Assembly: GCF_002135435.1 (NCBI RefSeq)
Contig: NZ_NEGK01000005.1
Location: 186,001 to 250,000 of the forward strand
Direction: 5' to 3'
Origin: Acinetobacter sp. ANC 3813
Lineage (GTDB): Bacteria > Pseudomonadota > Gammaproteobacteria > Pseudomonadales > Moraxellaceae
Length of the DNA stretch: 64,000 nt
Position 1 is the stretch's first letter; each line of letters begins with the position of its first letter. The notes beneath the pieces were generated by a model, which saw nothing but the letters and a program-made list of their open reading frames with translations, did not search any database and was not told the DNA's origin. Below, piece by piece: positions 19,645 through 28,846 of the stretch. The position numbers were made by a program, and so were the translations under genes.

Positions 19645-20607
19645 TTATTTCAATTCAGCAGATACGATGCCAAAGCCCGCAATCCACTCGCTAATGTCTT
19701 CATAGCAGTGAGTTGTCATTTCATACTCACCCACTTCATGCATCGCAGCAAAAGCTGCCATCCAAGAACGCACTTCTTGACCGCCGCGGCCGCCATCACG
19801 GCGGATTTCAGCTTCGGTCATCGCTTCTAAAGCGGCAAAGTCTGCATTCTTGAATTTTTCAAGCAAGGCAATATCCCACTCAGGACTGAGCGGTACTGCA
19901 ACAGAGGTATCACCCGCCGCCAGTTTTTGACCGACAGCAATAATTTTCGCCTGACGCGCATTGCGCGCTTCTTCAGTCGGGTTGCGGCCTGCAATCAGGA
20001 ATTCTTCCACTTCTGGAGGTACAGCGCCCATTTGCGGTGTAGGCGGATCATGTGAAAGACCGCCTGTACCTAAAATAAGCACGCGTTCATTTTCCAAGTT
20101 CAATGATTGAATAAACTGGCCTACAGCGCGGCCTAAAGCAATGGTGCGCTTTGTGGTCGGCATTGGCGCAGCTGCGCCATTAATGAAAATTGGAATCGTC
20201 GGGTAACGATCAAGTTTGCCGCCGCATAAGAAATGCAGAGGCTGCGTTACGCCATGGTCGGCCTGCATACGGTAAGAATATGCAACATCCACACCTTCAT
20301 CCAATACGCGGCGAACCAAGCTCAGCGCAGTATCTTCAGGCACATCAATTTTATTGTCGACTTTACCGTAGTCCCAATCGCCTGCTGCTGTCGCGCGGAT
20401 ACCCACGCAGAAACTCGGCATCAGGTCATAGAAGAAACCATTAAAATGGTCTGGACCAAAAGTAATAATCAATGTTGGATTGTATGCTGCAACTTCGGCA
20501 GCAAGCTGAGCAAAAGCCTCACGGACTTTAACCTCTTTACGTTTCTCTTGCGGAGAAGCGAATTCCATTAGAGGGCTATGCGATGCACAAATAAGTTTAA
20601 CGGCCAT
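19645..20607 (-). CDS. mhpB: 2,3-dihydroxyphenylpropionate/cinnamate 1,2-dioxygenase MhpB
   Basis: Iron-dependent extradiol dioxygenase of the LigB (type III) family. It cleaves the ring of 3-(2,3-dihydroxyphenyl)propionate next to the hydroxyls. The start at 20607 (MAVKLICASHSPLMEF) is chosen because AGGAG lies just upstream and the 320-residue product then fits the family; an upstream in-frame start would add 17 residues reading into the spacer hairpin. The N-terminal SHSP and the ITFGPDHFNGFF histidine motif fit metal binding. It lies within the hca operon, 69 bases after hcaB. Confidence 0.93.
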   Translation of the reverse strand: MAVKLICASHSPLMEFASPQEKRKEVKVREAFAQLAAEVAAYNPTLIITFGPDHFNGFFYDLMPSFCVGIRATAAGDWDYGKVDNKIDVPEDTALSLVRRVLDEGVDVAYSYRMQADHGVTQPLHFLCGGKLDRYPTIPIFINGAAAPMPTTKRTIALGRAVGQFIQSLNLENERVLILGTGGLSHDPPTPQMGAVPPEVEEFLIAGRNPTEEARNARQAKIIAVGQKLAAGDTSVAVPLSPEWDIALLEKFKNADFAALEAMTEAEIRRDGGRGGQEVRSWMAAFAAMHEVGEYEMTTHCYEDISEWIAGFGIVSAELK

Positions 20608-20627
20608 GGGGTGACTCCTAAACGGAA

Positions 20628-20645
20628 GGCAGCCATAAGGCTGCC
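20628..20645 (-). promoter_or_regulatory. Intercistronic hairpin between hcaB and mhpB
   Basis: Perfect seven-pair stem ggcagcc / ggctgcc with loop ataa in the only sizeable gap of the operon. No T-run follows, so it is more likely an mRNA-processing or stability element than a terminator. Confidence 0.45.
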
Positions 20646-20676
20646 AAGTATAATCCATTACGCTTGAAGGCGGTTT

Positions 20677-21492
20677 TTACTCATCAAAGAAACCAGCGCG
20701 CGGCTGACGTAAGCCGCGGATGCCAAGACCGCATTCTGCATTAATTAAAACGCCAGTCAGCGGACGGTTGTTTTGACGAGAAGCCAAAAGCACGTATGAA
20801 CCAGTCATATCTTCAGGTTCTGGCAAGAAGCCAAGCGGCATGCCGCGTCCAATTTTTTCAGGATCACGGGCATCTAATAAGCCCAGATTTTCCTGACCTA
20901 AAGACGCAGCGCCTTTAATATTGACATTCATACCCGACGGTGCAACAGCATTCACTCGTACTTTAGGCGCAAGTTCATATGCCAATTCTTTCATAATACC
21001 CACACCAGCATGCTTAGATGCCGTGTATACAGGGCCCCCGCCAGCAGAGTACAGTGCCGAATTAGACAAAGTAAATATGATAGAACCTTCAGAAGCTATC
21101 AATGCATTTAATGCAGCTTTCGCGCCCAAGATTAACGATTTGGTATTAATCCCCATAATCTCATCAAAGGCTTTTTCCAGCTGCTCACCAGACGTATTGA
21201 CGATATCAGCATAGTGATCCCAAATACCAGCATTGCCGACAAAGCAATCCAGCTTGCCAAAACGTTCCAGCGTTGCATTTACAGCGCGGACATTGTCTTC
21301 ATAGCTGGCTACATCGCCTTCGATCGCAAGAACTTTACCGCCAAAGTGTTCATTTAATGCATCCACTTTTGCTTTAGAACGCTGAAGTACGGCAACTTGC
21401 GCGCCTTCTTCAATGAAACGTTCAACCAGCGCCCAGCCTAAGCCAGAACCGCCGCCAGTAATTAGCGCAACTTCGCCTTGTAGCCAACCCAT
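20677..21492 (-). CDS. hcaB: Phenylpropionate-dihydrodiol dehydrogenase HcaB
   Basis: Short-chain dehydrogenase of 271 residues that oxidises the cis-dihydrodiol made by HcaEFCD to the catechol 3-(2,3-dihydroxyphenyl)propionate, reducing NAD. The glycine-rich cofactor motif TGGGSGLG lies at residues 12-19, a VGNAGIWD motif near 90, and the catalytic Tyr and Lys in YTASKH around residue 155. Length matches the HcaB/BphB group. It begins two bases after the hcaC stop, indicating tight co-translation within the operon. Confidence 0.92.
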   Translation of the reverse strand: MGWLQGEVALITGGGSGLGWALVERFIEEGAQVAVLQRSKAKVDALNEHFGGKVLAIEGDVASYEDNVRAVNATLERFGKLDCFVGNAGIWDHYADIVNTSGEQLEKAFDEIMGINTKSLILGAKAALNALIASEGSIIFTLSNSALYSAGGGPVYTASKHAGVGIMKELAYELAPKVRVNAVAPSGMNVNIKGAASLGQENLGLLDARDPEKIGRGMPLGFLPEPEDMTGSYVLLASRQNNRPLTGVLINAECGLGIRGLRQPRAGFFDE

Positions 21493-21494
21493 GA

Positions 21495-21821
21495 TTACTC
21501 TCCTGCCATCTCAACAAATAACTGACCATCTTCCACAATCACTGGGAAAGTTTTAATTGGATCAGTTGCTGGCAAGCAAAGCGCTTCGCCAGTTTTCAAA
21601 CAGAAACGCGCTGAATGCAATGGGCATTCTACTGTGCCGTCGTCTTCAAGATAGCCTTCAGACATAGACGCGTTGCCGTGTGAGCAGCGGTCATTCATTG
21701 CAAAGAACTCACCGCCGTTGTTGAATACTGCAAGCGCTTCGATGCCGTTTACGCCGCAGTCCACTTTCAATGCTTCGCCTTCGTCTAAATCTTCAACTTG
21801 GCAAACAAAAATCTTATTCAT
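21495..21821 (-). CDS. hcaC: Rieske ferredoxin subunit HcaC
   Basis: Small electron carrier of 108 residues with a [2Fe-2S] Rieske centre. The ligands are visible as C46 and H48 (CSHG) and C66 and H69 (CPLH). It shuttles electrons from HcaD to the terminal oxygenase. Its start codon overlaps the hcaF stop by one base (TAATG) and its stop is two bases from the hcaB start. Confidence 0.93.
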   Translation of the reverse strand: MNKIFVCQVEDLDEGEALKVDCGVNGIEALAVFNNGGEFFAMNDRCSHGNASMSEGYLEDDGTVECPLHSARFCLKTGEALCLPATDPIKTFPVIVEDGQLFVEMAGE

Positions 21822-22339
21822 TAGAAGAACACGCTCAGGTTGTGTGAGTTATAAGTCACTTGGTCTAGGATGATCTTACGGTTAAAGATCTGGAAACCCA
21901 GCTCAGAGTCGACTTTACGGAGTTTGTCGTGACGCTTGCCGCAATAGATAGTGACATCTTTCTCTTTTTGAGTACGGTACAGCAGGTAAGTGACATAAAC
22001 GTCATACTCGCCTTCCACTTCCGACGCTTCAACAATCACATTTGAAACCATGTGCGTTGTACGAGACGGAGGCTCTTCCGCCCATGCCATACCTGTTTCA
22101 AGGCGGGCAACACGGCGCTCTAAAAGATCTTTCGTATCGTTGAACACCCAAGTTGTAGGCGGTTCAACTGAACGGCGGCGGTCACGCGTTTGAGCGTTTG
22201 GTGTTGTACGCAGCGTATAAGAGATATCTTCCGCCAACGTATCTAACCAATCGCGGAACTTCCAATCGTCAAGCAATTTTGCTTCACGATAGAGAAACTG
22301 ACTAATTTGATGATGAAGTTCTAAACTGATCTGACTCAT
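21821..22339 (-). CDS. hcaF: Phenylpropionate dioxygenase small subunit HcaF
   Basis: Beta subunit of the ring-hydroxylating dioxygenase, 172 residues, a structural cone-shaped (NTF2-like) subunit without metal. The [20 protein letters not shown] start and the [20 protein letters not shown] and [10 protein letters not shown] segments are typical of the family. Its ATG overlaps the hcaE stop by four bases, so translation is coupled to the catalytic subunit. Confidence 0.93.
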   Translation of the reverse strand: MSQISLELHHQISQFLYREAKLLDDWKFRDWLDTLAEDISYTLRTTPNAQTRDRRRSVEPPTTWVFNDTKDLLERRVARLETGMAWAEEPPSRTTHMVSNVIVEASEVEGEYDVYVTYLLYRTQKEKDVTIYCGKRHDKLRKVDSELGFQIFNRKIILDQVTYNSHNLSVFF

Positions 22340-23703
22340 TTCATAAGCTCCTTCTCATATTCATCAGCTGCTTTTTCCACGTCTTCCCATTTTTCATGGA
22401 TCAATAAATCTGCCCAGCGGCGGTACATGCCGCGCGCTGCAGTTTCAGAGAAAATGTAATTGGTAATGCCTGGAATGCCGTCTTCACGCACTTTCTCGTT
22501 GCCTTTACCCATTTCCATAATGAGTGGATTTTTACGCGCTTTGTAACCACGTAGAACTTTTTGGATCTCAATCCAGTTCTCAGAGTCATCTTGCTCTAGG
22601 AAACCAGCTGGACCGAATGCACGAGTCGCAGAGCGCTCAAATGCTTCTTTCACTTCTTGAGACGCTTCAGCATCTGCAATACAGAATGCCCAAACTTCAG
22701 TTTTGTTTGGACCGCGCGGGTGCCATACACGAAGTGTTGCTGTACCGTTCAACCATGACATGGTTGGGAACATCGTGTTGTGGCCAGCAAGACGTAAAGC
22801 GCGAACTTCGCCTAAACGCTCTTTTACTTCTTCGTAAGTTTCACGGAAGTAGTTTGCAACTTCGCCGTCAACCCATACGTTCGCATCTGGTTTTTCTGTA
22901 AAGAAGAAACCTGAACCATGGCCCCGTGAACCGTATTGGATCGCGTCTTTAGCCGTTTCCCATACTGGGCGGGCAGTTTGCGCTGCGCCTAATTTTTTAG
23001 AGCCTTCGTCATCTGGTTTTGCGCCCAATACTTGGATCGCAGAAGCATGCGAGAACAATGCGTGGTATTGGTCAGATGCAAACTGTTCAGCTGCAAATTT
23101 CCAGTTACACTCGATTTCCCACTTATGCACGCCGCCGATGATTTCTGTGCCGCCTGGACGACGGTCAACTACGCCATCTAAATACCAAGCGATGTCGCCC
23201 ATGTATTCTTCTAGATCTGGAGTAGATTCATCCCAACAGCCGAAGATTAAACCTTTATAAGATTTAACACGGTTCACTTCCACAAGGCCCCATTGCTCTT
23301 TGCAAGCGCCATGCGGGAAAGCACGGTCTTCAAGCGGGATGTCTTTTAATGAACCGTCAATACCGTAAGACCAGCCGTGGTATGGGCAAGTGAATGCGCG
23401 TGTATTACCGCAGTCAGCAAAGCTCACACGCATAGAGCGGTGACGGCATTGGTTTAAGAATGCTTTGATTGAGCCGTCTTTTTGACGCGCCACAATAATC
23501 GGATCTTCACCCATGTAGGTATTGAAGAAATCGCCTGCCTTAGGAATTTGACTTTCATGGCAAAGGAACAGCCAAGTACGGCCGAAGACACGCTCAAGCT
23601 CAAGCTCGTAAAGGTCCGGGTCGGTATAGATAGATGGCGTGATACGTCCATTTTGTGCATCGACTAAAACGTCGATTTCGCGCACATCAATTTTTCCACT
23701 CAT
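22336..23703 (-). CDS. hcaE: Phenylpropionate/cinnamate dioxygenase large subunit HcaE
   Basis: Catalytic alpha subunit, 455 residues, that adds O2 to the aromatic ring of 3-phenylpropionate or cinnamate to form a cis-dihydrodiol. Rieske ligands C86, H88, C106 and H109 are visible. The mononuclear iron motif D211-x2-H214-x4-H219 is in [11 protein letters not shown], after the typical NWKFAAEQF. The strong AGGAGA ribosome binding site precedes the ATG. It is the first gene of the operon, transcribed away from the LysR gene hcaR. The exact substrate among phenylpropionate-like acids is inferred from the hca/mhp context. Confidence 0.93.
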   Translation of the reverse strand: MSGKIDVREIDVLVDAQNGRITPSIYTDPDLYELELERVFGRTWLFLCHESQIPKAGDFFNTYMGEDPIIVARQKDGSIKAFLNQCRHRSMRVSFADCGNTRAFTCPYHGWSYGIDGSLKDIPLEDRAFPHGACKEQWGLVEVNRVKSYKGLIFGCWDESTPDLEEYMGDIAWYLDGVVDRRPGGTEIIGGVHKWEIECNWKFAAEQFASDQYHALFSHASAIQVLGAKPDDEGSKKLGAAQTARPVWETAKDAIQYGSRGHGSGFFFTEKPDANVWVDGEVANYFRETYEEVKERLGEVRALRLAGHNTMFPTMSWLNGTATLRVWHPRGPNKTEVWAFCIADAEASQEVKEAFERSATRAFGPAGFLEQDDSENWIEIQKVLRGYKARKNPLIMEMGKGNEKVREDGIPGITNYIFSETAARGMYRRWADLLIHEKWEDVEKAADEYEKELMK

Positions 23704-23982
23704 GAAAGTTCTCCTGCGACAACCGTGGGGTCACAAACAAATAGATTCAACTTTCAACGATGATGAGTTTTTGGCGGGTTTTGGGGAAATATTTTTTTTG
23801 TTTTAATTAATAGTTTTGAGAACTTATTAGCATAGCTATAATTTATATTAAAACACCAATGCAAGGCTTAGGACCATTTATTTTCTAAATATCAAAATCA
23901 TCTTCACGCCATAGTTGTTTATAGATTATACTGCTGCAAACCCATAGTAAGACATTTTTTGGATTACTCCTAGGCTGAATAT

Positions 23983-24888
23983 ATGGAATTACGACACTTA
24001 CGCTACTTCATTACTGTTGCTGAAGAACTCAATTTCAGTAAAGCTGCGCTTAAACTGTATACCGCTCAACCCTCTCTCAGTCAGCAAATTAAAGACTTGG
24101 AAGAAGATGTTGGGGTTAAACTGCTTCACCGCACAAAGCGCAAAGTAGAACTGACCGAAGAAGGCGCCGTCTTTCTAGAACAAGCCCGTTTAACTTTAGC
24201 GCAAGCGGACAAAGCCGTTGCTATGGCGCGTCAGGTGTCTCAGGCCAAACAGCAGATGCTGCGCATCGGCTTTGTACCCGTGGCGGAAATGAAAATTTTC
24301 CCGTATGTACTGCCAAATCTGCGGGTGCAGAATCCTGACTTAAAGATTGAATTGCTGAGCCTGAACAACGTTGAGCAAATGAAACTGCTGAAAAAAGGCG
24401 AACTGGACGTCACTTTTACCCGCCACAATTTCCATAATGAAGAAATTGAAAGCCAATTTGTGCTGCGTGAACCGCTGATTTTCCTGCTGCCGAAAGATCA
24501 TCCTTTGGCAAAGCATGAGCGCATTCCTGTGAAAGCGCTGAATGGAATTGACTTCATTATTCCAGCAGCTGAACAGTCTATGACGCTGCACAACACGATT
24601 CTGGACTTTGCCAAGGCCAATAATATTGAGTTCAATATTGTGCAAAAAGCGGACAATATTCTATTCAATATCAACTCCATCGGCATGGGCTTAGGCTGCA
24701 CCATTCTGCCAGGCTATATTGCGCCTTTAACCATGAGCAATACAGTCATCCGCCCGCTGGATATTGAATTGCCCTATTTAGACTTGTATGTCAGCTACCG
24801 TAAAAACAGCACATCAACCGCCGTGCAAAAGTTTATGGAGCTACTGACCAAAGTCTTTTACCTAAATATTGCACGCGATCAGGACTAA
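23983..24888 (+). CDS. hcaR: LysR-type activator HcaR
   Basis: LysR-family regulator of 301 residues. The N-terminal helix-turn-helix begins MELRHLRYFITVAEELNFS and contains the recognition segment YTAQPSLSQQIKDLEEDVG, close to HcaR and the BenM/CatM group. The effector domain follows. It is divergent from hcaE across a 279-base spacer, the standard arrangement for a LysR activator. In E. coli HcaR activates hcaEFCBD with phenylpropionate. The mhpR regulator is missing here, so HcaR may also control the distant mhp genes (inference). Confidence 0.88.
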   Translation: MELRHLRYFITVAEELNFSKAALKLYTAQPSLSQQIKDLEEDVGVKLLHRTKRKVELTEEGAVFLEQARLTLAQADKAVAMARQVSQAKQQMLRIGFVPVAEMKIFPYVLPNLRVQNPDLKIELLSLNNVEQMKLLKKGELDVTFTRHNFHNEEIESQFVLREPLIFLLPKDHPLAKHERIPVKALNGIDFIIPAAEQSMTLHNTILDFAKANNIEFNIVQKADNILFNINSIGMGLGCTILPGYIAPLTMSNTVIRPLDIELPYLDLYVSYRKNSTSTAVQKFMELLTKVFYLNIARDQD

Positions 24889-25195
24889 ATTCCTGCGCAA
24901 AGCCTGCATAAAAATCAGCGCCATTATTTACTTAAAAAATAATGGCGCTTTTTTTTCGCCTGATTTGTGTTTTTTATCGCCATACTCGACTTAAGTCTTA
25001 CACAATTTATCTATAAGTGAAGATGGCTTAATGGGAAATAACTTATAAATTTTCATTTAGCGACTCATAATATTTTTTGTTTTTCATTAAAATTACAACT
25101 TAAGTCTAATAAGCCCATGCCATTCAGCTTAAATTATGGCTTAAAGCCTACACATTATTGATTGGCGCAATATACAAAAAATACAGGGAGTTCTG
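24889..25195. other. Intergenic region with two ACTTAAGTCT repeats
   Basis: Holds the hcaR terminator, two copies of ACTTAAGTCT (24989-24998 and 25098-25107) and a short leader with GGGAG before the DUF1345 gene. The first repeat extends to the perfect palindrome gacttaagtc. Otherwise nothing is recognised. Confidence 0.45.
24917..24956 (+). terminator. hcaR terminator
   Basis: Long stem agcgccattatt / aataatggcgct followed by a run of Ts, 29 bases after the hcaR stop. Confidence 0.92.
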
Positions 25196-25867
25196 ATGAA
25201 TTTTCAGCCATTTTCCCGCATAAAAGCTGGCTTGCAATACCGCCCATATTTTTTTATTTCATTTGCCGCTACGCTTATTTTATATAGCGCCCTGCGCAGC
25301 TTCAGCGCGTGGCCTTGGTCGACATGCCTGCTCATCAGCTGGAATGCCGCTGTTTCCTGTTACCTGATTTTCACCATGCTACGCCTTTGGCGGGCCGACC
25401 ACAGCCATATTTTAGAACGCGCGCAGCAGCAGGATGCCAGTAAATGGCTTATTCTCTTTTTAGTCTTCATTACTTTAGTGATGTGCTTTATCGCGATTGT
25501 GGTTGAGGTCAATCTGCCGCAGCACAATCCACACCTGCGCTTTGCGCATTTGGCGCTGTCATTTTTAACCATACTCTGCGCGTGGCTGTTTATGCACACA
25601 GTTTTTGCCATACATTATGCGCATGACTTTTATTTGGCTGTCGAAGAATCTAAAGAAGGCGGACTGGAATTTCCCAAAACACCTCAGCCCACCTATCCTG
25701 ATTTTTTGTATTTCAGCTATGTGATTGGCACGTCAGCACAAACAGCTGATGTCTCCATTACCAGCCGCGCTATGCGCACACTGAATATCTTGCACATACT
25801 GCTGGCTTATGGCTTCAACACCACAATTTTAGCCATCAGCATTAATGTCGCTGCCGGCTTTATTTAG
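25196..25867 (+). CDS. DUF1345 membrane protein
   Basis: Inner-membrane protein of 223 residues with about five hydrophobic segments. The phrases ISWNAAVSCYLIFTMLRLWR and FMHTVFAIHYAHDFY, and PDFLYFSYVIGTSAQTADVS, match the DUF1345 family as remembered. The function is unknown. It is on the opposite strand to its catabolic neighbours, between hcaR and mhpC, and ends at a bidirectional terminator. A role in uptake or tolerance of aromatic acids is conceivable from position only. Confidence 0.85.
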   Translation: MNFQPFSRIKAGLQYRPYFFISFAATLILYSALRSFSAWPWSTCLLISWNAAVSCYLIFTMLRLWRADHSHILERAQQQDASKWLILFLVFITLVMCFIAIVVEVNLPQHNPHLRFAHLALSFLTILCAWLFMHTVFAIHYAHDFYLAVEESKEGGLEFPKTPQPTYPDFLYFSYVIGTSAQTADVSITSRAMRTLNILHILLAYGFNTTILAISINVAAGFI

Positions 25868-25884
25868 ATATGCCCCATCAAAAC

Positions 25885-25916
25885 AAAAAAAAGATGGCTT
25901 TAAGCCATCCTTTTTT
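25885..25916. terminator. Bidirectional terminator between DUF1345 gene and mhpC
   Basis: A-run, stem aagatggctt / aagccatcc, T-run; placed between two convergent genes. Confidence 0.9.
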
Positions 25917-25931
25917 CATCCGCAATCTGAA

Positions 25932-26792
25932 TTATTTAACGCCATGTACCGCTAAATAGTTTTTGATTACTGTGTTGAATTCGTCAGATTTTTCAACTTG
26001 AGACCAATGGCCGCATTGGCTGAAAATGTGCGCATCAGCATTTGGAACAATGTTCAGAATGTCCCAAGTACGTGAAACTGGAATTACCACGTCTTGCGTA
26101 CCGTGAATAAGAAGCACAGGCACGGTAATATCTTTCATTTTATCGAAGTCTAATGGGAATTCGAAGCGGTCACGGTCACGCGCGCCAACAACGTCCATCA
26201 AACGGTCAGATGCATAGTCATTTGCAGCTGAGTCAAAGCGTACTTTTACCAGTTCATCAGTGATCAAGTCTTTGTTCACTACAAACATAGATAAAGTTTT
26301 CTTAATCCCTTCTACTGTCAAAACTGGGTTTGCATGCGCTTTAAGTGCTGCAGTTTGAACCGCACCACCTGTACCCATAGAAACGATACCTAAAATACGT
26401 TCTGGATAATCAATCGCCATTTGGAAGGCCAACCAGCCACCCAAAGAGTTACCCACTAACCAAGTTTTTTCGATACCAAGAGCATCAAGTGTACGTACTG
26501 CATGGTCAACCCAAGCACGGATACCGTAAGCAGTACCTGGTGCAACAACAGATTGGCCATAACCAATCGTATCAATTGCGATACAGCGCGCTTGCTCGCC
26601 AATTTGCGGCAAGTTCAACCACCAGTTTGCAGCAGCAGATACACCTGTACCAGAACCATGCAAAAATAGGATAGGCGTTCCTTCACCAATTTCGTGATAG
26701 TGAGTTAACTCACCTTCAGCTGTTTCAATCCATTTATCTTCTAAGCCGAAGAATGAATCCGTTGTGTAGTCAGGGATTTGAACTGTGCTCAT
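25932..26792 (-). CDS. mhpC: 2-hydroxy-6-oxonona-2,4-dienedioate hydrolase MhpC
   Basis: Alpha/beta-hydrolase of 286 residues that splits the ring-fission product into 2-hydroxypenta-2,4-dienoate and succinate (or fumarate from cinnamate). The catalytic triad is visible: S116 in GNSLGG, D234 in GTQDVVIP and H262 in CGHWSQVE. The oxyanion motif is HGSGTG at 45-50. AGGAG precedes the ATG. It stands as its own unit between the DUF1345 gene (convergent) and the porin gene (same strand, upstream), with an imperfect inverted repeat in its leader. Confidence 0.93.
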   Translation of the reverse strand: MSTVQIPDYTTDSFFGLEDKWIETAEGELTHYHEIGEGTPILFLHGSGTGVSAAANWWLNLPQIGEQARCIAIDTIGYGQSVVAPGTAYGIRAWVDHAVRTLDALGIEKTWLVGNSLGGWLAFQMAIDYPERILGIVSMGTGGAVQTAALKAHANPVLTVEGIKKTLSMFVVNKDLITDELVKVRFDSAANDYASDRLMDVVGARDRDRFEFPLDFDKMKDITVPVLLIHGTQDVVIPVSRTWDILNIVPNADAHIFSQCGHWSQVEKSDEFNTVIKNYLAVHGVK

Positions 26793-27097
26793 ACATACTC
26801 CTCGTACAGCGTAAGCGCCTGCGCGTTACCATCTATTGTGCAGATTGAAACGCCAAGTGGATTAAGATTTTAGACTTTTATACATCTTCATATTAACCGC
26901 TATCGCGCCGATAACTGATACATATTTACGATCATATACAACAATTTATATATAATTTAACTCATTGTTTTATTTATCTTTAGCCAAACTTATTTCCCTA
27001 TTTTCCATCAGGTATTTCAAATTTAAATAATCCAAAAGCAAAAGAGCAGCCGTTTGAGGCTGCTCTGGAGTGTTTACTTAAGAATAAGGATTAAAAC
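26793..27097. other. Leader of mhpC with an inverted repeat
   Basis: About 300 bases. An imperfect inverted repeat gtaagcgc / gcgcgttac (26811-26829) lies 18 bases upstream of the mhpC start, and the porin terminator is at 27037-27067. The rest is AT-rich and probably promoter. Confidence 0.4.
27037..27067 (-). terminator. Terminator of the OprD-type porin gene
   Basis: Stem gagcagcc / ggctgctc around loop gtttga, with Ts on the minus strand after it. Confidence 0.82.
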
Positions 27098-28339
27098 TTA
27101 GAACTTATAGGTATAGGTCGTTGCTACACGGTACTCTTCCAGATCCGACTTGTAGTCGAAGTTTGCATCGATATACATCGCCTGGAAGCCCAAGCCTTTT
27201 AGCTTGCCTTCTGGAACCGTATAGTTGACGATCAAATTCAATTCATCTGAACCCTGATTGGTTTTACCAGCAAATTTAGCATCTGAACCTGTGAAGTACA
27301 CAGCAGTTGCATTCAAGCCTTTCGCGCCCAGTTCAGAGAAATCATAGCCATACGTAAAGCCCCATGATTTTTCATCTGGATTGGTAAATGTCGCTACACC
27401 CCAGTTCACGAGGTATGGCTGTGGCACCCAGCCGCCCAATGTCGGGAATGCGCTGTCGCCAAACATTTGCTGATAGCCCAAACCAACAGTATGCGCGCCA
27501 TAATTTACTTTCGCGCCTACAGACAGCGCTTGGTTATCAATTTTGCCATACAGCTTGTCACCAGACTCTGAGTTGTCAAAGTAACGCACAAAGCTGTCTA
27601 ATTTGGCTTTTTCACCCAGTTTGGTTTTGTAGCTTGCGCCCACATAATGCTGCTGATAGATATCTTGCACATCGGCATACCAGTAGCTGCCGCCAACTTC
27701 AGGCGTAAACTGGTGATCCACACCTGCGATATACATACCGTCAGATGTTTTGCCGTTGTCGTAGGCAGGCGGAGCGAATTTCGTTAAATCACGGAACTGA
27801 TTGTCATAACGGTTGTTAATGCCGTCAATATAAGCCAAGGTCAGTTTGGTATCTTTTAGATCTTTCGACTCTAGCCATGCACCGCTGTAAGTGGTCATCA
27901 GCTGGCGTGATGGATCAAAGACCAAAACTGGAGATACAGGTAACAACTCACCTACCTTCAATTCAGTTTGTGAAACTTTAGCTTTTAAAGTCGCACCCAC
28001 TTTACCAAAGTTGTCCTTCGACTCTTTACCGTCATGCGGCAAGATAAAATCAGGATTTTTGTCACGGCCATTCAATTTGAATGCATGCTGCACCAAAAGG
28101 TCTGCGCCAACTTGAATGCCGCCGCCAATATCTGCATAGCCAGATTTCGCATCCAGCGTAATGCCTTGTGACCATGAACCCCAGTTTTTACTTGGAGTCT
28201 CTTCAATTTGACGGTCTAAGTAAAAGTTTCTAAGTTTCAGTTGAACCTGACTATCGTCAATAAACGCTGCATAAGATGCAGTTGTCCCTAAAGTTGCTGT
28301 CGAAGCAAGAATCGCTATCCATAAATTTTGACGACGCAT
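27098..28339 (-). CDS. OprD-family outer-membrane porin
   Basis: Outer-membrane beta-barrel channel of 413 residues. The signal peptide is about 24 residues and ends ASYA-A. The mature part begins FIDDSQVQLKLRNFYLDRQ, typical of OprD/OpdK-like channels, followed by many alternating strands and a final aromatic residue (YTYKF). These porins admit small carboxylates. Its position between mhpC and mhpE, in the same orientation, suggests entry of phenylpropionate-type acids; this is inference. It has its own terminator and a long upstream spacer, so it probably has its own promoter. Confidence 0.9.
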   Translation of the reverse strand: MRRQNLWIAILASTATLGTTASYAAFIDDSQVQLKLRNFYLDRQIEETPSKNWGSWSQGITLDAKSGYADIGGGIQVGADLLVQHAFKLNGRDKNPDFILPHDGKESKDNFGKVGATLKAKVSQTELKVGELLPVSPVLVFDPSRQLMTTYSGAWLESKDLKDTKLTLAYIDGINNRYDNQFRDLTKFAPPAYDNGKTSDGMYIAGVDHQFTPEVGGSYWYADVQDIYQQHYVGASYKTKLGEKAKLDSFVRYFDNSESGDKLYGKIDNQALSVGAKVNYGAHTVGLGYQQMFGDSAFPTLGGWVPQPYLVNWGVATFTNPDEKSWGFTYGYDFSELGAKGLNATAVYFTGSDAKFAGKTNQGSDELNLIVNYTVPEGKLKGLGFQAMYIDANFDYKSDLEEYRVATTYTYKF

Positions 28340-28846
28340 GGCTGAATTCCTAATGATCAGATTAAGCTATGGACTCATCATGCTGAACTATGCTTTTTTG
28401 ATAAATCCGACAACAGTATTAACTGATCTGTACTTAATCAGTTTTTTTGGAACTTTGAACAAAATCTTAAATTTTTCTTAATAACTTTCAGCACTAAGCA
28501 AATCACATCAACAAGCGATCAACAAAACCATAAAACATTGTTTTTAAACTATTTATTTAAAAATAATAATCCAATTACCGACAAACGGAAAATACTGATC
28601 GCTTTTATGTTTAAGTGGCTCTTTTCTCAAGCTAAGCTTTTGAATATATTAATATATATTGGATATCATACCATATCTGATAACTATAAATAAAATAGCG
28701 CAGAGAGCTAAAAACTCAGCAAAACTTTCACAAAAAGCCCCTAACCTCTTATAAATTAAGCCTTTGGAACATATTTTACGCCGCTCCACAGCCATAAAAA
28801 AAGCGCCCTTTCGGACGCTTTCTTCTAAACAGATACTTAAATTAAA
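28340..28846. other. Spacer between porin gene and mhpE
   Basis: About 500 very AT-rich bases holding the mhpE terminator (28796-28823) and presumably the porin promoter near 28340-28500. No open frame with family resemblance or structured RNA was seen. Confidence 0.45.
28796..28823 (-). terminator. Terminator of the mhpDFE operon
   Basis: On the minus strand aaagcgtcc, loop gaaa, gggcgct, then a run of Ts; 23 bases beyond the mhpE stop. Confidence 0.88.

Noticed and set aside
23816..23842. TTGAGA and TATAAT in the hcaR-hcaE spacer as an hcaR promoter
   Set aside because: The spacing is only 15 bases, so the assignment is doubtful without mapping.
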